From IMG/VR virus record IMGVR_UViG_3300011113_000344, positions 1 to 64,000 of that record: a stretch of DNA of 64,000 nucleotides. The stretch is one strand, 5' to 3'. Position numbers and translations under genes: made by a program. Shown here one piece after another: positions 43,525 to 53,545 of this stretch. The notes below the pieces were generated by a model. It was not told the DNA's origin and did no database searches. It saw only the letters and a list, made by a program, of their open reading frames with translations. Source of the stretch: a virus. The number at the start of each line of letters is the position of its first letter. Within the stretch, counting starts at the first letter, position 1.

Positions 43525-45249
43525 TTAATACGTTTGAGCTGTTTGATACGAGTTTCTTGTGGTGGTAGCACTAAATCCTGATACTGTATGTAACGTTGTC
43601 CAAGTTGTTCCATTGTTACTACCAGCAATCGTCCATGATTTAGGGTCCCTACTTTCTTCGTCATTCGCGGTACCCCATCTATAACCATTAAACGCTTTTG
43701 CGGTACTAAATTGAAAAATAAAATTAGTCACATTTCCGTTCGTTACAAAATTTAAATCCAATGCTTTAGTTGTTAAACTACCATCTACCAAATTCGGTGG
43801 AGTTTCACCAACAGGATTATTACCACTTGGGTTAGTCACTGTAACACCAACCATACTTTGGTCTACACCACCTATCTGAAAAACAAATTCGGATGCCTGT
43901 ACACAATTTGCGTTAGGTGGTGATGTTTTACTTTCGGTAATCTGCCACCTATAATAGGTGTAAGCGGGTCTTGAAGGTGTTGGAGTGGGGGTTGGGGTTG
44001 CGGTAATTGTTGGGGTAACAGATGGAGTTCTACTTGGTGTAATAGATGGAGTTACAGAACTAGTAGGAGTAACAGATGGTGTTCTACTTGGTGTAATAGA
44101 CGGTGTAACGGATGGTGTTACCGTGTTTGTGGGGGTCAAAGTTGGGGTAGATGTTGGAGTAGGAGTAGGAGGTAATGGTGTGTAACCAAACGAAGATGCG
44201 TCGGCATTAAAATTAGTTAATACCTCACCACTGGTGAGAGCCCTACTATATGTATAAACTCTACCTATTCTACCGTTTAATAAATTACCACCACCAAATG
44301 TGGCAACATTTGTTGAACCGTCTCCACCTCTCACGGATAAATTTGCAGTATAAACAGCATCTTGAACACCATTTACATAAAGTTTCATACCATCAGTAGT
44401 ATTAAATGTAAGTGTTGCGCAATACCAAGTATTCAAATTAAAACTTGTCGATGAACCAAATACAGTATAAGACGGCCAATTGGCGTGTCCACAATATAAG
44501 GTGCTCGTACTATTAAAAAACATAAAGTGACCACCTAATGCACTACTCAGTAAGTTATTATCAGCATAAGAATTTAAATAAAACCACACTGATTTTGTAT
44601 AACCTGTCGTTGGTATAACATTTTGAGAGCCTGTACCATACTGTGTACTACCATTAAAGGTAAAATAACCGGGCGAACTTGAAGTATAATTAGGTGAATT
44701 TATAAGTGTTATATTTTGTTGTGTTCCAGCTAAATCATACCAAGTTGTACCTGTGCCAGGATATGAGGTAGAATTACTAGCATCCAATCTTAATGTTAAA
44801 TCACTGGATATTAAACTTGACGGTGTTGTCGATGGAGTTACACTCGGGGTAATAGACGGTGTAACAGATGGTGTTATCGATGGAGTTACACTCGGGGTAA
44901 TAGACGGTGTAACAGATGGTGTTATCGATGGAGTTACACTTGTTGAAGGTGTCACTGTTGGGGTCGGAGATGGACCTGTTTCTATTTTAATTTTATAATA
45001 GTTTTCTTGGAAAATGTAATCACCATTTTCTTGTAATAAGAAATTACCCGATAAGTCCTCAACATATAATGTACAAGTACTACCAAAAGAAGGAAAAAAT
45101 AAAGTATATGTTCCATAAAAATATGGGGCAACATAATCATAGGGTAAAACTTGAGTACCAAGATTAATTGTCCCACCCGTGTCGGGATAAAACGTAATTA
45201 CGGCCGATTGACCGTTGTAGTTTGTTGAGACGATTCTTAAAGTATCCAT
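43525..45249 (-). CDS. Modular adhesin: N-terminal domain, PT repeats, LamG-like and discoidin-like domains
   Basis: A 574-residue virion adhesin. Order: N-terminal beta domain (residues 1-90, shared with the 743-residue gene upstream in transcription); [10 protein letters not shown] repeats (about 95-145); a laminin G/concanavalin-like lectin domain (about 147-350: [60 protein letters not shown]); a second PT-rich linker (about 355-440); and a C-terminal F5/8 type C (discoidin)-like domain ([40 protein letters not shown]). These domains bind carbohydrates in known families, so host-surface glycan binding is likely. Confidence 0.8.
   Translation of the reverse strand: MDTLRIVSTNYNGQSAVITFYPDTGGTINLGTQVLPYDYVAPYFYGTYTLFFPSFGSTCTLYVEDLSGNFLLQENGDYIFQENYYKIKIETGPSPTPTVTPSTSVTPSITPSVTPSITPSVTPSITPSVTPSITPSVTPSTTPSSLISSDLTLRLDASNSTSYPGTGTTWYDLAGTQQNITLINSPNYTSSSPGYFTFNGSTQYGTGSQNVIPTTGYTKSVWFYLNSYADNNLLSSALGGHFMFFNSTSTLYCGHANWPSYTVFGSSTSFNLNTWYCATLTFNTTDGMKLYVNGVQDAVYTANLSVRGGDGSTNVATFGGGNLLNGRIGRVYTYSRALTSGEVLTNFNADASSFGYTPLPPTPTPTSTPTLTPTNTVTPSVTPSITPSRTPSVTPTSSVTPSITPSRTPSVTPTITATPTPTPTPSRPAYTYYRWQITESKTSPPNANCVQASEFVFQIGGVDQSMVGVTVTNPSGNNPVGETPPNLVDGSLTTKALDLNFVTNGNVTNFIFQFSTAKAFNGYRWGTANDEESRDPKSWTIAGSNNGTTWTTLHTVSGFSATTTRNSYQTAQTY
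44831..44940 (-). repeat. 48-nt tandem repeat encoding PT repeats in adhesin
   Basis: A 48-nt unit starting at 44831 is repeated exactly at 44879 and begins a third time at 44927 before diverging. It encodes 16 residues of alternating SVTP/SITP. Nucleotide identity shows recent duplication rather than only protein-level constraint. Confidence 0.85.
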
Positions 45250-45258
45250 TTAATTTAT

Positions 45259-47490
45259 TTAAGGATTTGGTGGTTGAGGATATGGTAAGGATACACAATA
45301 TGGAGTACTACATTGATTGACCGTTAATGTATCTTTTGTCATTGTATATCCAGACCATTGGTCACAGTTAAAATAACAATAACCATCCGTATGAATAAAT
45401 CCATATTGTACACCAGATTGTATTGTAAAATTAGCACTTACACCAACTTCTAACGGTGGAACAATTCCCGAATTGTTATAAGGGTCAAGACAATTACAAA
45501 ATAAATATGGGACGTATTGTGGTGAGGGAGTTGGTGTTGGTGTGATTGTTCTTGTTGGAGTTACACTTGGGGTGATAGAAGATGTTGGTGTTACTGATGA
45601 AGTAATACTTGGTGTAATACTTGGTGTTGGTGTAATAGAAGATGTTGGTGTTACTGATGAAGTAATACTTGGTGTAATAGATGGTGTTGGTGTTACTGAT
45701 GGAGTAATGCTCGATGTGATGGATGGTGTTGGTGTAATAGAAGATGTTGGTGTTACTGATGGAGTAATACTCGATGTGATGGATGGTGTTGGTGTAATAG
45801 AAGATGTTGGTGTTACTGATGGTGTGACACTTGGTGTAACAGATGGTGTTGAACTATTGGTGGATGTTGGTGTTACCGATAGAGTAATACTTGGTGTAAT
45901 GGATGGTGTTGGTGTAATTGTTTTTGATGGTGTTACCGATGATGTAATACTTGGTGTGATGGATGGTGTTGGTGTTGGTGTTTTTGATGGTGTTACGGTT
46001 GGTGTAATTGTTCTTGATGGTGTTGGTGTTGGTGTTAAAGTACAAATCGGCGTGTCCCAAGGATTTGGACACCAAAAATTTATAGGATATGGAGGAACAA
46101 CACCTAAATCAAGACAACTTGTTACAGAACACGGACAGGGATGATTATATGGTAAATCGTTTTGACCAACATCAACACCGGATGTGGTTACATAACAACA
46201 TGAGTCATTACCTGGATTTGTACATAAATAATAACTTGAATTACCTTCTTGAACCACGTGTGCCCAAATTTCGTTACCATATAAAGTAATGTCTCTTACA
46301 TCTACTCTAATAACATACCACGTATTAAAAGATGGATTATTAATAACATATGTCCCAAAAGAACAATCACCTTTAACACCTGTACCTATTGTTATTTTAA
46401 AATTTGGTATTGTAAGATGTACAGCACTTGGTACTGTTTTAATTGCCAACATGTACGAATAAGATTTAGTATAAAAACTATCCGTTACCACTCTATACAT
46501 ACTACCTTGACCTGAAGAAAATGTGTTCGGTCTGTAGTTGAAAACTTCTCTTATATTTCCATTTGGATAACCACAAACATCCACTAAATTAGATAACCAT
46601 CCTTGAAAATAACGGTATAAACCCGTTGAGTTACCATCAATACTTTCTCGTATTGTTATTGGTATTGGGTTTCCAGGTGTGTTCGCAAAAGGAATACCCA
46701 CAGGACCGTTACAAACACAAGGTAATTGACTCGGTGTTGGTGTGACACTTGGTGTTACTGTTCTTGTGGGTGTTGGTGTGATTGTTCTACTTGGTGTTGG
46801 TGTGATTGATATTGAATTTGGGTCAGGTATTTGATTATCAGGAATAGGTCCAATGTCAGGAGGTTCCTCCCCAAATTTTATAAGTTCTTTTACCGTGTAT
46901 CGATTAGAACCCCCTGGTGTTGTTACTGTTGTCGTTAAAACACTAACACCTGATAATTTACTATAATCCGCCCACTCTTCTGACGAAGAATATTTTGCAC
47001 CAACTTGAGTAGAACCTTTTGGTATTATTATATTACCCTTTATGTAAAAAGGTCTTCCACCACCTATTATAGGAAGTTCTTGAACAAAATCAACAGTAAC
47101 ATCGAAATCAACCGCACTTGGTATTGATACTATGTACGTTATGACAATAGAACCGGAGTTAATAAACCCATCAAAATCTAAATCTTCTATAATTCCACTA
47201 GGTGTTGGGGACGGTGTTATGGAAGGTGTTCTTGTAATTGTTGGTGTAATAGAAGGTGTTCTTGTAATTGTTGGTGTAATAGAAGGAGACGGAAACAAAG
47301 CATTTACCTCATATGTTTTATTATACAATTCAAAATATAGTTCATATACACCATATGGATAACTTGAATTATATTCAAATGGTAAAGTTTTTTCACCTAA
47401 ATTAAATGTACCACCTGTATATGGCAAGAAAGTTACAGTGGCGGTTTTACCACTTAAATTAATACTCGATATTCTTATTCCTGATGGCAT
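45259..47490 (-). CDS. Large modular fibre/adhesin with PT-rich repeats
   Basis: A 743-residue protein. Residues 1-68 form the same N-terminal domain as the 574-residue adhesin ([20 protein letters not shown] here; [19 protein letters not shown] there), probably for attachment to the virion. Then a short PT linker, a beta domain (about 95-205), a PT linker, a Cys-rich domain (about 250-475, with ten or more Cys), a long Thr/Pro/Ser tract (about 490-670) and a C-terminal Cys-containing domain ([19 protein letters not shown]). Cys-rich secreted-type domains suggest disulfides. Likely surface-exposed receptor-binding or virion-decorating protein. Confidence 0.75.
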   Translation of the reverse strand: MPSGIRISSINLSGKTATVTFLPYTGGTFNLGEKTLPFEYNSSYPYGVYELYFELYNKTYEVNALFPSPSITPTITRTPSITPTITRTPSITPSPTPSGIIEDLDFDGFINSGSIVITYIVSIPSAVDFDVTVDFVQELPIIGGGRPFYIKGNIIIPKGSTQVGAKYSSSEEWADYSKLSGVSVLTTTVTTPGGSNRYTVKELIKFGEEPPDIGPIPDNQIPDPNSISITPTPSRTITPTPTRTVTPSVTPTPSQLPCVCNGPVGIPFANTPGNPIPITIRESIDGNSTGLYRYFQGWLSNLVDVCGYPNGNIREVFNYRPNTFSSGQGSMYRVVTDSFYTKSYSYMLAIKTVPSAVHLTIPNFKITIGTGVKGDCSFGTYVINNPSFNTWYVIRVDVRDITLYGNEIWAHVVQEGNSSYYLCTNPGNDSCCYVTTSGVDVGQNDLPYNHPCPCSVTSCLDLGVVPPYPINFWCPNPWDTPICTLTPTPTPSRTITPTVTPSKTPTPTPSITPSITSSVTPSKTITPTPSITPSITLSVTPTSTNSSTPSVTPSVTPSVTPTSSITPTPSITSSITPSVTPTSSITPTPSITSSITPSVTPTPSITPSITSSVTPTSSITPTPSITPSITSSVTPTSSITPSVTPTRTITPTPTPSPQYVPYLFCNCLDPYNNSGIVPPLEVGVSANFTIQSGVQYGFIHTDGYCYFNCDQWSGYTMTKDTLTVNQCSTPYCVSLPYPQPPNP
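45579..45840 (-). repeat. 60-nt tandem repeats in fibre gene
   Basis: A unit of 60 nt (20 residues of [11 protein letters not shown]-type sequence) recurs about four times from 45579 with few changes. The blocks at 45721 and 45781 are identical over at least 40 nt. The wider tract 45535-46040 is built from shorter versions of the same words. Confidence 0.85.
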
Positions 47491-47505
47491 TATATTATTA
47501 TTTTA

Positions 47506-48903
47506 TTATATATATTCATATTGTAAATCATTTTCTGGTGCCGTTATAATAATCGTTGTAGAATCAACGCAATCTTCATCACACTCTACAATGTTATAGT
47601 TTGGTTTAGTGTCAACCAAATAATGATGATTAACTCTAACATAGTTTAATGGTTCCTCATAATATTGGATTCTTTTAAAAATAAAACAAGAAATACCCAA
47701 ATTATGTAGGCTTCCTGAATATTGAGTTCCACCAGCCCAAGATTGAATCATAGGTTGATATCCCCTTGTTGAAGGTATTACCTCTTCCCAATCATTTAAT
47801 TTATAAATTTTTTTACCATTTAGATAAATTTTTAATGTCCCTAACCTTCTATTTTTTTCTTCCGCCCATTTTTTGTTTAAAATTTCTACATCATCATACG
47901 ATGGTGTTGCACCAGTTAACCAATCCGATATTGAAGTGTTTAATGTTCTCCCTGTAATTAAATCATTCCAACCACCATTGTTTTCTATACCACAATCAGT
48001 AAAATATTTATTTCTTTCAAAGGTTATGGTAATATTAAAATCTTCGGATGTCCCACTCGTACATAGTACCGGTGTTTGTCCTGATGACGTATAATATGAT
48101 TCAGTGTACCCACTATCAGTTAAACATATTCCCGAATATCTCGATGCTCTCCATTGAATCCTACCGTCGTTTGTAAAAGAAAAAGAAAGATTATTATCCG
48201 AGTACTTTGTATTTTCCGTTTCACCCCTAACACCTAAATAGTAAATTGTTTTACCACTTGACCATGGATTATCATCTCTATTAAGTACCAAATCAATGGT
48301 CCAACCCTTTTCTGTTCTTCTCTTAACTTTATATGAACAATTGTCATTACCACCCCCATGATTAATTTGATACGCCCATGGTTTCGCGTTTAGTTGGGGG
48401 TCTTGTGGGCAACAATTATCGTTATCTGCTAATTTTTGAACACAAGCATAAGAATATCCCGTAACACCTGTTTTAAAATCACTAAGATTTAATGAAAACG
48501 GGTTTGAAAGTGCGTTATTAAATTCGTCTATTTTCAAATAGTGTGTGTTACCACTAAAATTTAATTCATACACATCATTATTTAATATAATATCAGAATT
48601 AGAAAATGTACTAGTAAACGCTGAATACGATAAAGTCCAAGTAATCGCTGAATAAGTATATCCAGTATCATTTACAGTATTATTATATTCAACTAAACTT
48701 ATGGTATCTCTTGTACAATCTGAATTTGTTAAACCTGTAGTATTAATAGTTAAAGATGTGTAAGGTATTGAATTTTCTAAATCCAAAACCAATTCATCAT
48801 AATCAACCTCGGTCTTTGCTATTTCATAATCATAATATTCTGATGAATCGAGTTGCAAATCTAATTTGGTACCCCAATATTTGAGAATGTTTTGTGTATT
48901 CAT
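47506..48903 (-). CDS. Virion protein with lectin-like (LamG-type) domain
   Basis: A 465-residue protein in the fibre block. The middle (about 150-400) reads like a concanavalin/LamG jelly roll: AYQINHGGGNDNCSYKVKRR, TEKGWTIDLVLNRDDNPWSS, NNLSFSFTNDGRIQWRASRY, DFNITITFERNKYF and NRRLGTLKIYLNGKKIYKLN. Paired Cys (DNCCPQDP, IVECDEDC) suggest disulfides or metal binding. It may bind host glycans or connect fibres to the tail. A TATTTATA motif lies 5 nt upstream, and the gene is divergent from the plus-strand block. Confidence 0.7.
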   Translation of the reverse strand: MNTQNILKYWGTKLDLQLDSSEYYDYEIAKTEVDYDELVLDLENSIPYTSLTINTTGLTNSDCTRDTISLVEYNNTVNDTGYTYSAITWTLSYSAFTSTFSNSDIILNNDVYELNFSGNTHYLKIDEFNNALSNPFSLNLSDFKTGVTGYSYACVQKLADNDNCCPQDPQLNAKPWAYQINHGGGNDNCSYKVKRRTEKGWTIDLVLNRDDNPWSSGKTIYYLGVRGETENTKYSDNNLSFSFTNDGRIQWRASRYSGICLTDSGYTESYYTSSGQTPVLCTSGTSEDFNITITFERNKYFTDCGIENNGGWNDLITGRTLNTSISDWLTGATPSYDDVEILNKKWAEEKNRRLGTLKIYLNGKKIYKLNDWEEVIPSTRGYQPMIQSWAGGTQYSGSLHNLGISCFIFKRIQYYEEPLNYVRVNHHYLVDTKPNYNIVECDEDCVDSTTIIITAPENDLQYEYI

Positions 48904-48908
48904 TATAC

Positions 48909-48916
48909 TATAAATA
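48909..48916 (-). promoter_or_regulatory. TATTTATA motif upstream of lectin-like virion gene
   Basis: Exact TATTTATA on the minus strand, 5 nt before the ATG at 48903. On the plus strand of the same gap TATTTATT (48934-48941) lies 17 nt before the ATG at 48959, so the gap may hold a divergent promoter pair. Confidence 0.4.
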
Positions 48917-48958
48917 TCTTTCCTTTCTTTTGATATTTATTACTAAAGTAGTAATTAT

Positions 48959-49708
48959 ATGGATAACTATATAAAATCAATAATTGAAGAAAAATTTGCA
49001 TCAAAAAAACAACAAAGATATTTTTATGCAAAGGCTTCTGACGAATCAATTCCAAAAAAGGAAAGAAAAAAATGGTCAAAATGGGCTAAAGAATTTTCTA
49101 GTGACACCGATTTTAAAAAATTACCAGATGAGGTAGAAAAGGATGTTGATGAAATTGTAGATACAAAAGGAAATGTTGTATTAAATAAAATACCAACAAC
49201 AAAAGATAGTAAAGGTGGTTCAAAAAAAACTACCGATGAAATTGTAAAAACAAGTGCAGGTTCTATGGGAACACATGGTGTTCATGGTACACACACTTCG
49301 TTAAGATATTGGGCAGAATCGAATTTAAGGCAAGCGTTGGGATACAAAAAAACTTTGGGTAATGATGAAGATAGAGAAGACGCTGAAGATTATTTTAAAA
49401 AGGATTTAGGGTTAGATGATAAAGAAACCGAAGAAAGATTGTCATCATACGGATATGATGAAGATTTAAAAGGTGATAAAGTCAGATTAATTGAAAACCC
49501 TAAAAAATATGTGGAAGATTATGTTGAAAGTGTTTTATCAAAAAAAACACAAAATAGTGATTTAGTAAAAAAAGACCAAACAGAAGATATTGATAAAGAA
49601 TTAAATCCTATAATAAAAAAACAAATTTTAGCACTTAAAAATACTTTAGTTAAAAATAATCTTTCAGTAAAAGATGTTATCAAATTACTAAATAAAGACA
49701 ATGAATAA
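48959..49708 (+). CDS. Hypothetical charged protein, possible head-associated
   Basis: A 249-residue, Lys/Asp/Glu-rich protein. The N-terminal segment KFASKKQQRYFYAKASDESI followed by PKKERKKWSKWAKEF is a short motif (SKKQQRYFYA) met in many phage head or internal proteins. The middle is flexible and the C-terminus is helical (PIIKKQILALKNTLVKNNLS). No enzyme motif. It begins a plus-strand series of small genes and overlaps the next gene by 8 nt. Confidence 0.65.
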   Translation: MDNYIKSIIEEKFASKKQQRYFYAKASDESIPKKERKKWSKWAKEFSSDTDFKKLPDEVEKDVDEIVDTKGNVVLNKIPTTKDSKGGSKKTTDEIVKTSAGSMGTHGVHGTHTSLRYWAESNLRQALGYKKTLGNDEDREDAEDYFKKDLGLDDKETEERLSSYGYDEDLKGDKVRLIENPKKYVEDYVESVLSKKTQNSDLVKKDQTEDIDKELNPIIKKQILALKNTLVKNNLSVKDVIKLLNKDNE

Positions 49709-50198
49709 GGAACTAAAAGATAGAGTATTTGACATACCTCAAGACATTTTAAAAACAATAAATCATACGATTATTGGATTAAATGGAAAAAATGTAAGGG
49801 GAATTCAACGTGCGAAAAAACTTATATCGGATAAAAAAGTAAAATACGGACAACTAAAAAGAATAATACACGACCTTCAAAACATTGACAAAATAAAAGA
49901 TAAATTAAAATATGACTTGTGTGGTGGTGAGTTAATGGAAAAATGGGCTAATCAGTTTTTAAAAGGAGAAAGAGATTTAATTTCTAATAGAAAAAAATCA
50001 AAAATGAAATCCGATGACATGACCGGAATGAATAACGAAAGAAAAAATTCACATTTAAAAAAACACAAAAAAAGATTTAATTTTAAAATACCAACAAACT
50101 TAATAAAAAGTAATTCTAATAAAACAAGCGTATCCCCAATATCCTCTTTAAAATTATATGAGGAAGTTGATAAAATAAAAAAATTAATAACTTACTAA
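49701..50198 (+). CDS. Hypothetical basic protein
   Basis: A 165-residue, strongly basic protein (KNVRGIQRAKKLISDKKVKY, then KKHKKRFNFKIP). The C-terminus SSLKLYEEVDKIKKLITY resembles short C-terminal helices (xxLYEEVxxIKxLI) that recur at the ends of neighbouring proteins such as the 280-residue one (PLQEEISRIKALIFF). This may be a shared sorting or processing tail. Function unknown. Confidence 0.65.
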   Translation: MNKELKDRVFDIPQDILKTINHTIIGLNGKNVRGIQRAKKLISDKKVKYGQLKRIIHDLQNIDKIKDKLKYDLCGGELMEKWANQFLKGERDLISNRKKSKMKSDDMTGMNNERKNSHLKKHKKRFNFKIPTNLIKSNSNKTSVSPISSLKLYEEVDKIKKLITY

Positions 50199-50199
50199 T

Positions 50200-50577
50200 A
50201 TGGCAACACAATTAGAAACAATTGGCGATAGAGAAAGAAACATTTTATTGGCCAGAAATGAATATAACTATGGTGATTTGTACGATTCATCCAATACAGG
50301 TGCACTATCGGATGGCGATGATAGAGGTAGAGGTGAAAATAATGGTAGTATAGGTACAAAAACAGACATTTCAGAAAGAAAAACATTACAAGCTCGAAAT
50401 TTGTATGGTCCAAAAAACGAATACTCTTCTGTAAATAGAAATGCCATTTCTGATGGTGATGACAAAGGCAGAGGAGAAAACAATGGTAGTGTTGGGACCA
50501 AAACCGATATCGGAGAACGAATTGGACTACAATCAAGAAATAAATACGGGAACAATAAACCATATCCTGATTTTTAA
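50200..50577 (+). CDS. Hypothetical protein with internal duplication
   Basis: A 125-residue, Gly/Asp/Asn-rich protein built from a duplicated unit of about 47 residues: LSDGDDRGRGENNGSIGTKT (about 36-55) and ISDGDDKGRGENNGSVGTKT (about 83-102). Each is followed by an ER-x-x-L-Q-x-R-N segment, which also occurs once near the N-terminus. No known family. Composition suggests a structural or DNA-packaging-associated protein. It starts 1 nt after the previous stop and its stop overlaps the next ATG. Confidence 0.7.
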   Translation: MATQLETIGDRERNILLARNEYNYGDLYDSSNTGALSDGDDRGRGENNGSIGTKTDISERKTLQARNLYGPKNEYSSVNRNAISDGDDKGRGENNGSVGTKTDIGERIGLQSRNKYGNNKPYPDF

Positions 50578-51419
50578 TGTCTAATAAATTATTTTTCACA
50601 TCTATTTTAGAAGCCAATCCTAAAACAAGCATTAGGGCAAGATTAGAATATGCGATAAAAAATAGATTCCCCGTTTCCTTTTATTATAAAGGACCACCAA
50701 AAGATGTCTTAGCTGGTAGACGAGTTAAAGTTGAATTGGTTGCATCTGGATTAACAAAAAAAGGAAATTTAGCGGTTAGAGGTTGGACACAACCACCATC
50801 AACATCTAAAAAAGGTTTTCAAAAACACGGTTGGAGAACTTTTTTAATTGATAGAATTTCTACCGGTTCTTTAATTGTTTATGAAGATGAGCAATTTTCA
50901 ACAAAAAGACCAAATTATAAAGAAGGAGATGATGGTAGTTTTTCTGTAACATATGTGACAACTGATTGGGGGGTTACGATGCAACCTAAAAAAGAAAAAC
51001 CCACAACCGAACCTAAACCTATACAAACTCAACCACAAAAAGACGAGTTACCTCAACCAAAACCAAAAGTAAAACCTTCGTCACTACCAACTCAAGATTT
51101 AAAAAGAGAAGACGAGATTTTTAAAAATTTAGAAAAAAAAGTAAAAACAATTAATAATGAAAAAACATTAAGTCCTGATGATTTCAAAATCGGTATTGAT
51201 GATTTATACAAAAAAAGAATTGAAGATTGGAAAAGAGCACAAATAGATTTAGGGTTAAATACTACACCAGGAGAAGGAACTAGAAGAAAGTTTGAAAAAG
51301 ACTCAGAATATGATTTAACCCAAATCTTAAAAAGAAACAACATACAAATAAAAAAAGACGAAACCACAATTCCACTACAGGAAGAAATTTCGAGAATTAA
51401 AGCTTTAATCTTTTTTTAA
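50577..51419 (+). CDS. WYL-like domain protein
   Basis: A 280-residue protein. Residues about 20-105 follow the WYL-domain pattern: ARLEYAIKNRFPVSFYYKGP, AGRRVKVELVASGLTKKGNL, AVRGWTQPPSTSKKGF and GWRTFLIDRISTGSLIVYED. WYL domains sense ligands, often nucleic acids, in bacterial and phage-defence regulators. After it come a Pro/Lys linker (about 140-175), a helical region and a C-terminal PLQEEISRIKALIFF. There is no DNA-binding helix-turn-helix. Role in the phage unknown. Confidence 0.65.
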   Translation: MSNKLFFTSILEANPKTSIRARLEYAIKNRFPVSFYYKGPPKDVLAGRRVKVELVASGLTKKGNLAVRGWTQPPSTSKKGFQKHGWRTFLIDRISTGSLIVYEDEQFSTKRPNYKEGDDGSFSVTYVTTDWGVTMQPKKEKPTTEPKPIQTQPQKDELPQPKPKVKPSSLPTQDLKREDEIFKNLEKKVKTINNEKTLSPDDFKIGIDDLYKKRIEDWKRAQIDLGLNTTPGEGTRRKFEKDSEYDLTQILKRNNIQIKKDETTIPLQEEISRIKALIFF

Positions 51420-51437
51420 AATAATTATATTATAGTT

Positions 51438-52019
51438 ATGGAACAAAGAGGAAATGGTGTAATAAGTACAAACGATTTAATGCAAAGGTTAGTACAAGCC
51501 AAAAAAGTAATGCAAAAAGTAGAAACAGGACAATTTGAAAAGGGTTCGGTTAATGAAGAAATTTTAAGAAGTGACCCAGAGGAACTATTAAAATCTCAAT
51601 CAACACAACAATCTTGGGCACAAAATCCGCCTGTTCCTAATTTTCAAAAAATACAAGAATCAAAATTACCAGACGTAATTAAAAAAGCAATGATTGAGAA
51701 TCCAATTCCACAAATTAGTTTATCCGATTCTTTAGATTTAAATTTTGTTGAAAAAACAAAAAAATTAATGGAATCGCAAGGAGTTTCTTCAAAACCAACA
51801 AAAACACAATCAACTCAAACAAATAACTCTGATTTAATTAAACAATTAAGTCCACTTATTGAAAATGTTGTCAGAAAAACCGTAACGGAAATTTTAGATT
51901 CAAAATTAAATCAGATACTCACCGCACAACAAACTTTATCAATTAATGAAAATTTAGTATTAAAAGTTGGTGATTCGGTTTTTAAAGGAAAAATTACAGG
52001 GGTAAATAAGTCAAAGTAA
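51438..52019 (+). CDS. Hypothetical protein, possible assembly factor
   Basis: A 193-residue protein, Gln/Ser/Lys-rich. The N-terminal helix (VISTNDLMQRLVQAKKVMQK) is followed by a disordered middle, then a helix (LIKQLSPLIENVVRKTVTEI) and a short beta end NENLVLKVGDSVFKGKITGV. The order of long disordered part plus small C-terminal domain is found in several T4-like head-region proteins of unknown function. No motif supports a specific role. Confidence 0.6.
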   Translation: MEQRGNGVISTNDLMQRLVQAKKVMQKVETGQFEKGSVNEEILRSDPEELLKSQSTQQSWAQNPPVPNFQKIQESKLPDVIKKAMIENPIPQISLSDSLDLNFVEKTKKLMESQGVSSKPTKTQSTQTNNSDLIKQLSPLIENVVRKTVTEILDSKLNQILTAQQTLSINENLVLKVGDSVFKGKITGVNKSK

Positions 52020-52068
52020 TTTGTTTTTTCGTTTTTTTTTCTTATATTTCTCACATAGAGTAATATTA

Positions 52069-53289
52069 ATGAAAAAAATAAAAATATTAGCAATTGCACC
52101 CGACACACATGGTGTTGGTAAATATAGGGTACTTGACCCATTTAAATACATTGGAGATAATTATTCTGACGATTTTCATATAGACATATCGTTTAACGTA
52201 ACCGAAGGTGATAATTTTTTTAAAAATTACGACATCGTTGTTTTTCATAGCTTTATTCATCAAAATACACATGAAGAAAATATACAACGAATTAATTTTT
52301 TAAAGTCACAAGGAATAAAAGTAGTAATGGATATCGATGACTACTGGTCCCCCGACCATAGACATCCAATGTATTTGGCAATCAAAGAAAGTCAACTACC
52401 AAAAAAGAAAATGGAGTTAATGAAGATTTCTGATTACATCACATGTACAACTGAATTCTTTGCGAATAATATAAAAAATAGGACAGGTAATAAAAATGTA
52501 CATGTTTTTCCAAATGCAATTGATTCCAACGAATCTCAATTTCAACCAAAACCAACAAAATCAGAAAAAATCCGATTTGGGTGGTTAGGTGGGTCAAGTC
52601 ACTTACATGATATTGAACTTTTAAATGATGGAATATCTGTGATTTCAACCAATTATGAAAATGTACAATTTGTTTTATGTGGATTTGATTTAAGAGGAAA
52701 TGTCACAGAATTTAACCCAAAAACAGGAGAAAAAAGAACAAGACCAATTAAACCCGAAGAAACCGTATGGTTTAAATATGAAAAAATATTCACAAATAAT
52801 TACAGAAGTGTAGACAACGAATATAAATCATATCTGATGAATTTTACTCAAACACCAGAAATAGATACGTCTAATAAAAAATATAAAAGAGTTTGGACCC
52901 AACCAATCAACATTTACGGTAACAATTATAACTTATTTGATGTCTCTTTGGCACCGGTGGTTGAATCGGATTTTAATGCCAATAAATCTCAGTTAAAAAT
53001 AATTGAGTCTGGTTTCCATAAAAAACCAATCATTGCTAGTGAAACTGAACCATATACTTTTGACCTAAAAAATGCATATCAAGACGGAAGTTTTATTAAC
53101 GATGGAAACGCACTAACTGTTCCACAAAAAAAGGGCCACAAACTTTGGGCTAAGTATATGAAACTTTTAATTGAAAACCCTAATATGATTGAAGATTTGG
53201 GTAACAGATTATATGAAACAGTAAAAGACAAATATTCTTTACAAAAAGTTTGTAAGGACAGAACAGAATTCTTCAAAACAATTATTTAA
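52069..53289 (+). CDS. Glycosyltransferase, GT-B fold (GT4-like)
   Basis: A 406-residue protein from the ATG at 52069; an in-frame TTG at 52021 would add a hydrophobic stretch with no support. Seen: KKIKILAIAPDTHGVGKYRV at the N-terminal Rossmann start, VVMDIDDYWSPDHRHPMYLA, ITCTTEFFANNIKNRTGNKN, FGWLGGSSHLHDIELLNDGI opening the second domain, and a C-terminal donor-site region YNLFDVSLAPVVESDFNANK with SQLKIIESGFHKKPIIASET. This matches family 4-like transferases using nucleotide sugars. It could glycosylate virion proteins, DNA or host surface. Confidence 0.8.
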   Translation: MKKIKILAIAPDTHGVGKYRVLDPFKYIGDNYSDDFHIDISFNVTEGDNFFKNYDIVVFHSFIHQNTHEENIQRINFLKSQGIKVVMDIDDYWSPDHRHPMYLAIKESQLPKKKMELMKISDYITCTTEFFANNIKNRTGNKNVHVFPNAIDSNESQFQPKPTKSEKIRFGWLGGSSHLHDIELLNDGISVISTNYENVQFVLCGFDLRGNVTEFNPKTGEKRTRPIKPEETVWFKYEKIFTNNYRSVDNEYKSYLMNFTQTPEIDTSNKKYKRVWTQPINIYGNNYNLFDVSLAPVVESDFNANKSQLKIIESGFHKKPIIASETEPYTFDLKNAYQDGSFINDGNALTVPQKKGHKLWAKYMKLLIENPNMIEDLGNRLYETVKDKYSLQKVCKDRTEFFKTII

Positions 53290-53307
53290 ACTTAAAAACA
53301 AAAAAAA

Positions 53308-53541
53308 ATGCACTACTTAGTAACCGTCGGTTATGAAACCGAAAATTTAGACAGAAATGGTAATCCAAGATTACAAAAACTAAAGTATATCGTTGAAGCA
53401 GATTCTGTTGAAGAAGCGACCCTTGTTGTTTCTAAATACAGGACTGGAGACATGAGAGCTTCAGAAAGTTTAGCAATTGTAAAAATGCCAATTGAATGTA
53501 TTATCGACCAAAAAAACACACCTGAATACTACAAAAAATAA
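53308..53541 (+). CDS. Small hypothetical protein, DUF4494-like candidate
   Basis: A 77-residue alpha/beta protein: YLVTVGYETENLDRNGNPRL, then KLKYIVEADSVEEATLVVSK and a C-terminal strand. The order of strand, turn with charged residues, strand and the D/ASVEEA helix resembles DUF4494 proteins, common in phages and mobile elements of Bacteroidota. Function unknown. The leader before its ATG is a run of A without Shine-Dalgarno. Confidence 0.55.
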   Translation: MHYLVTVGYETENLDRNGNPRLQKLKYIVEADSVEEATLVVSKYRTGDMRASESLAIVKMPIECIIDQKNTPEYYKK

Positions 53542-53545
53542 AAAA

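Noticed and set aside
43980-46040. Regular tandem repeats that could suggest a CRISPR array or satellite
   Set aside because: They lie inside long open frames and encode Pro-Thr-Ser linkers; there are no unique spacers of constant length.
45542-46144. Plus-strand open frame of 200 codons over the repeats
   Set aside because: It is the mirror of the PT repeats (Val/Gly/Asp pattern) opposite a well-supported minus-strand adhesin gene.
50195-50632. Minus-strand ORF of 145 codons opposite the duplicated protein
   Set aside because: It is opposite two well-packed plus-strand genes and has a His/Tyr/Phe-rich composition typical of an antisense shadow.
52021-52068. N-terminal extension of the glycosyltransferase to a TTG, looking like a signal peptide
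   Set aside because: The Rossmann-type start begins directly at the ATG at 52069, and the extension is a T-rich non-coding leader translated by chance.
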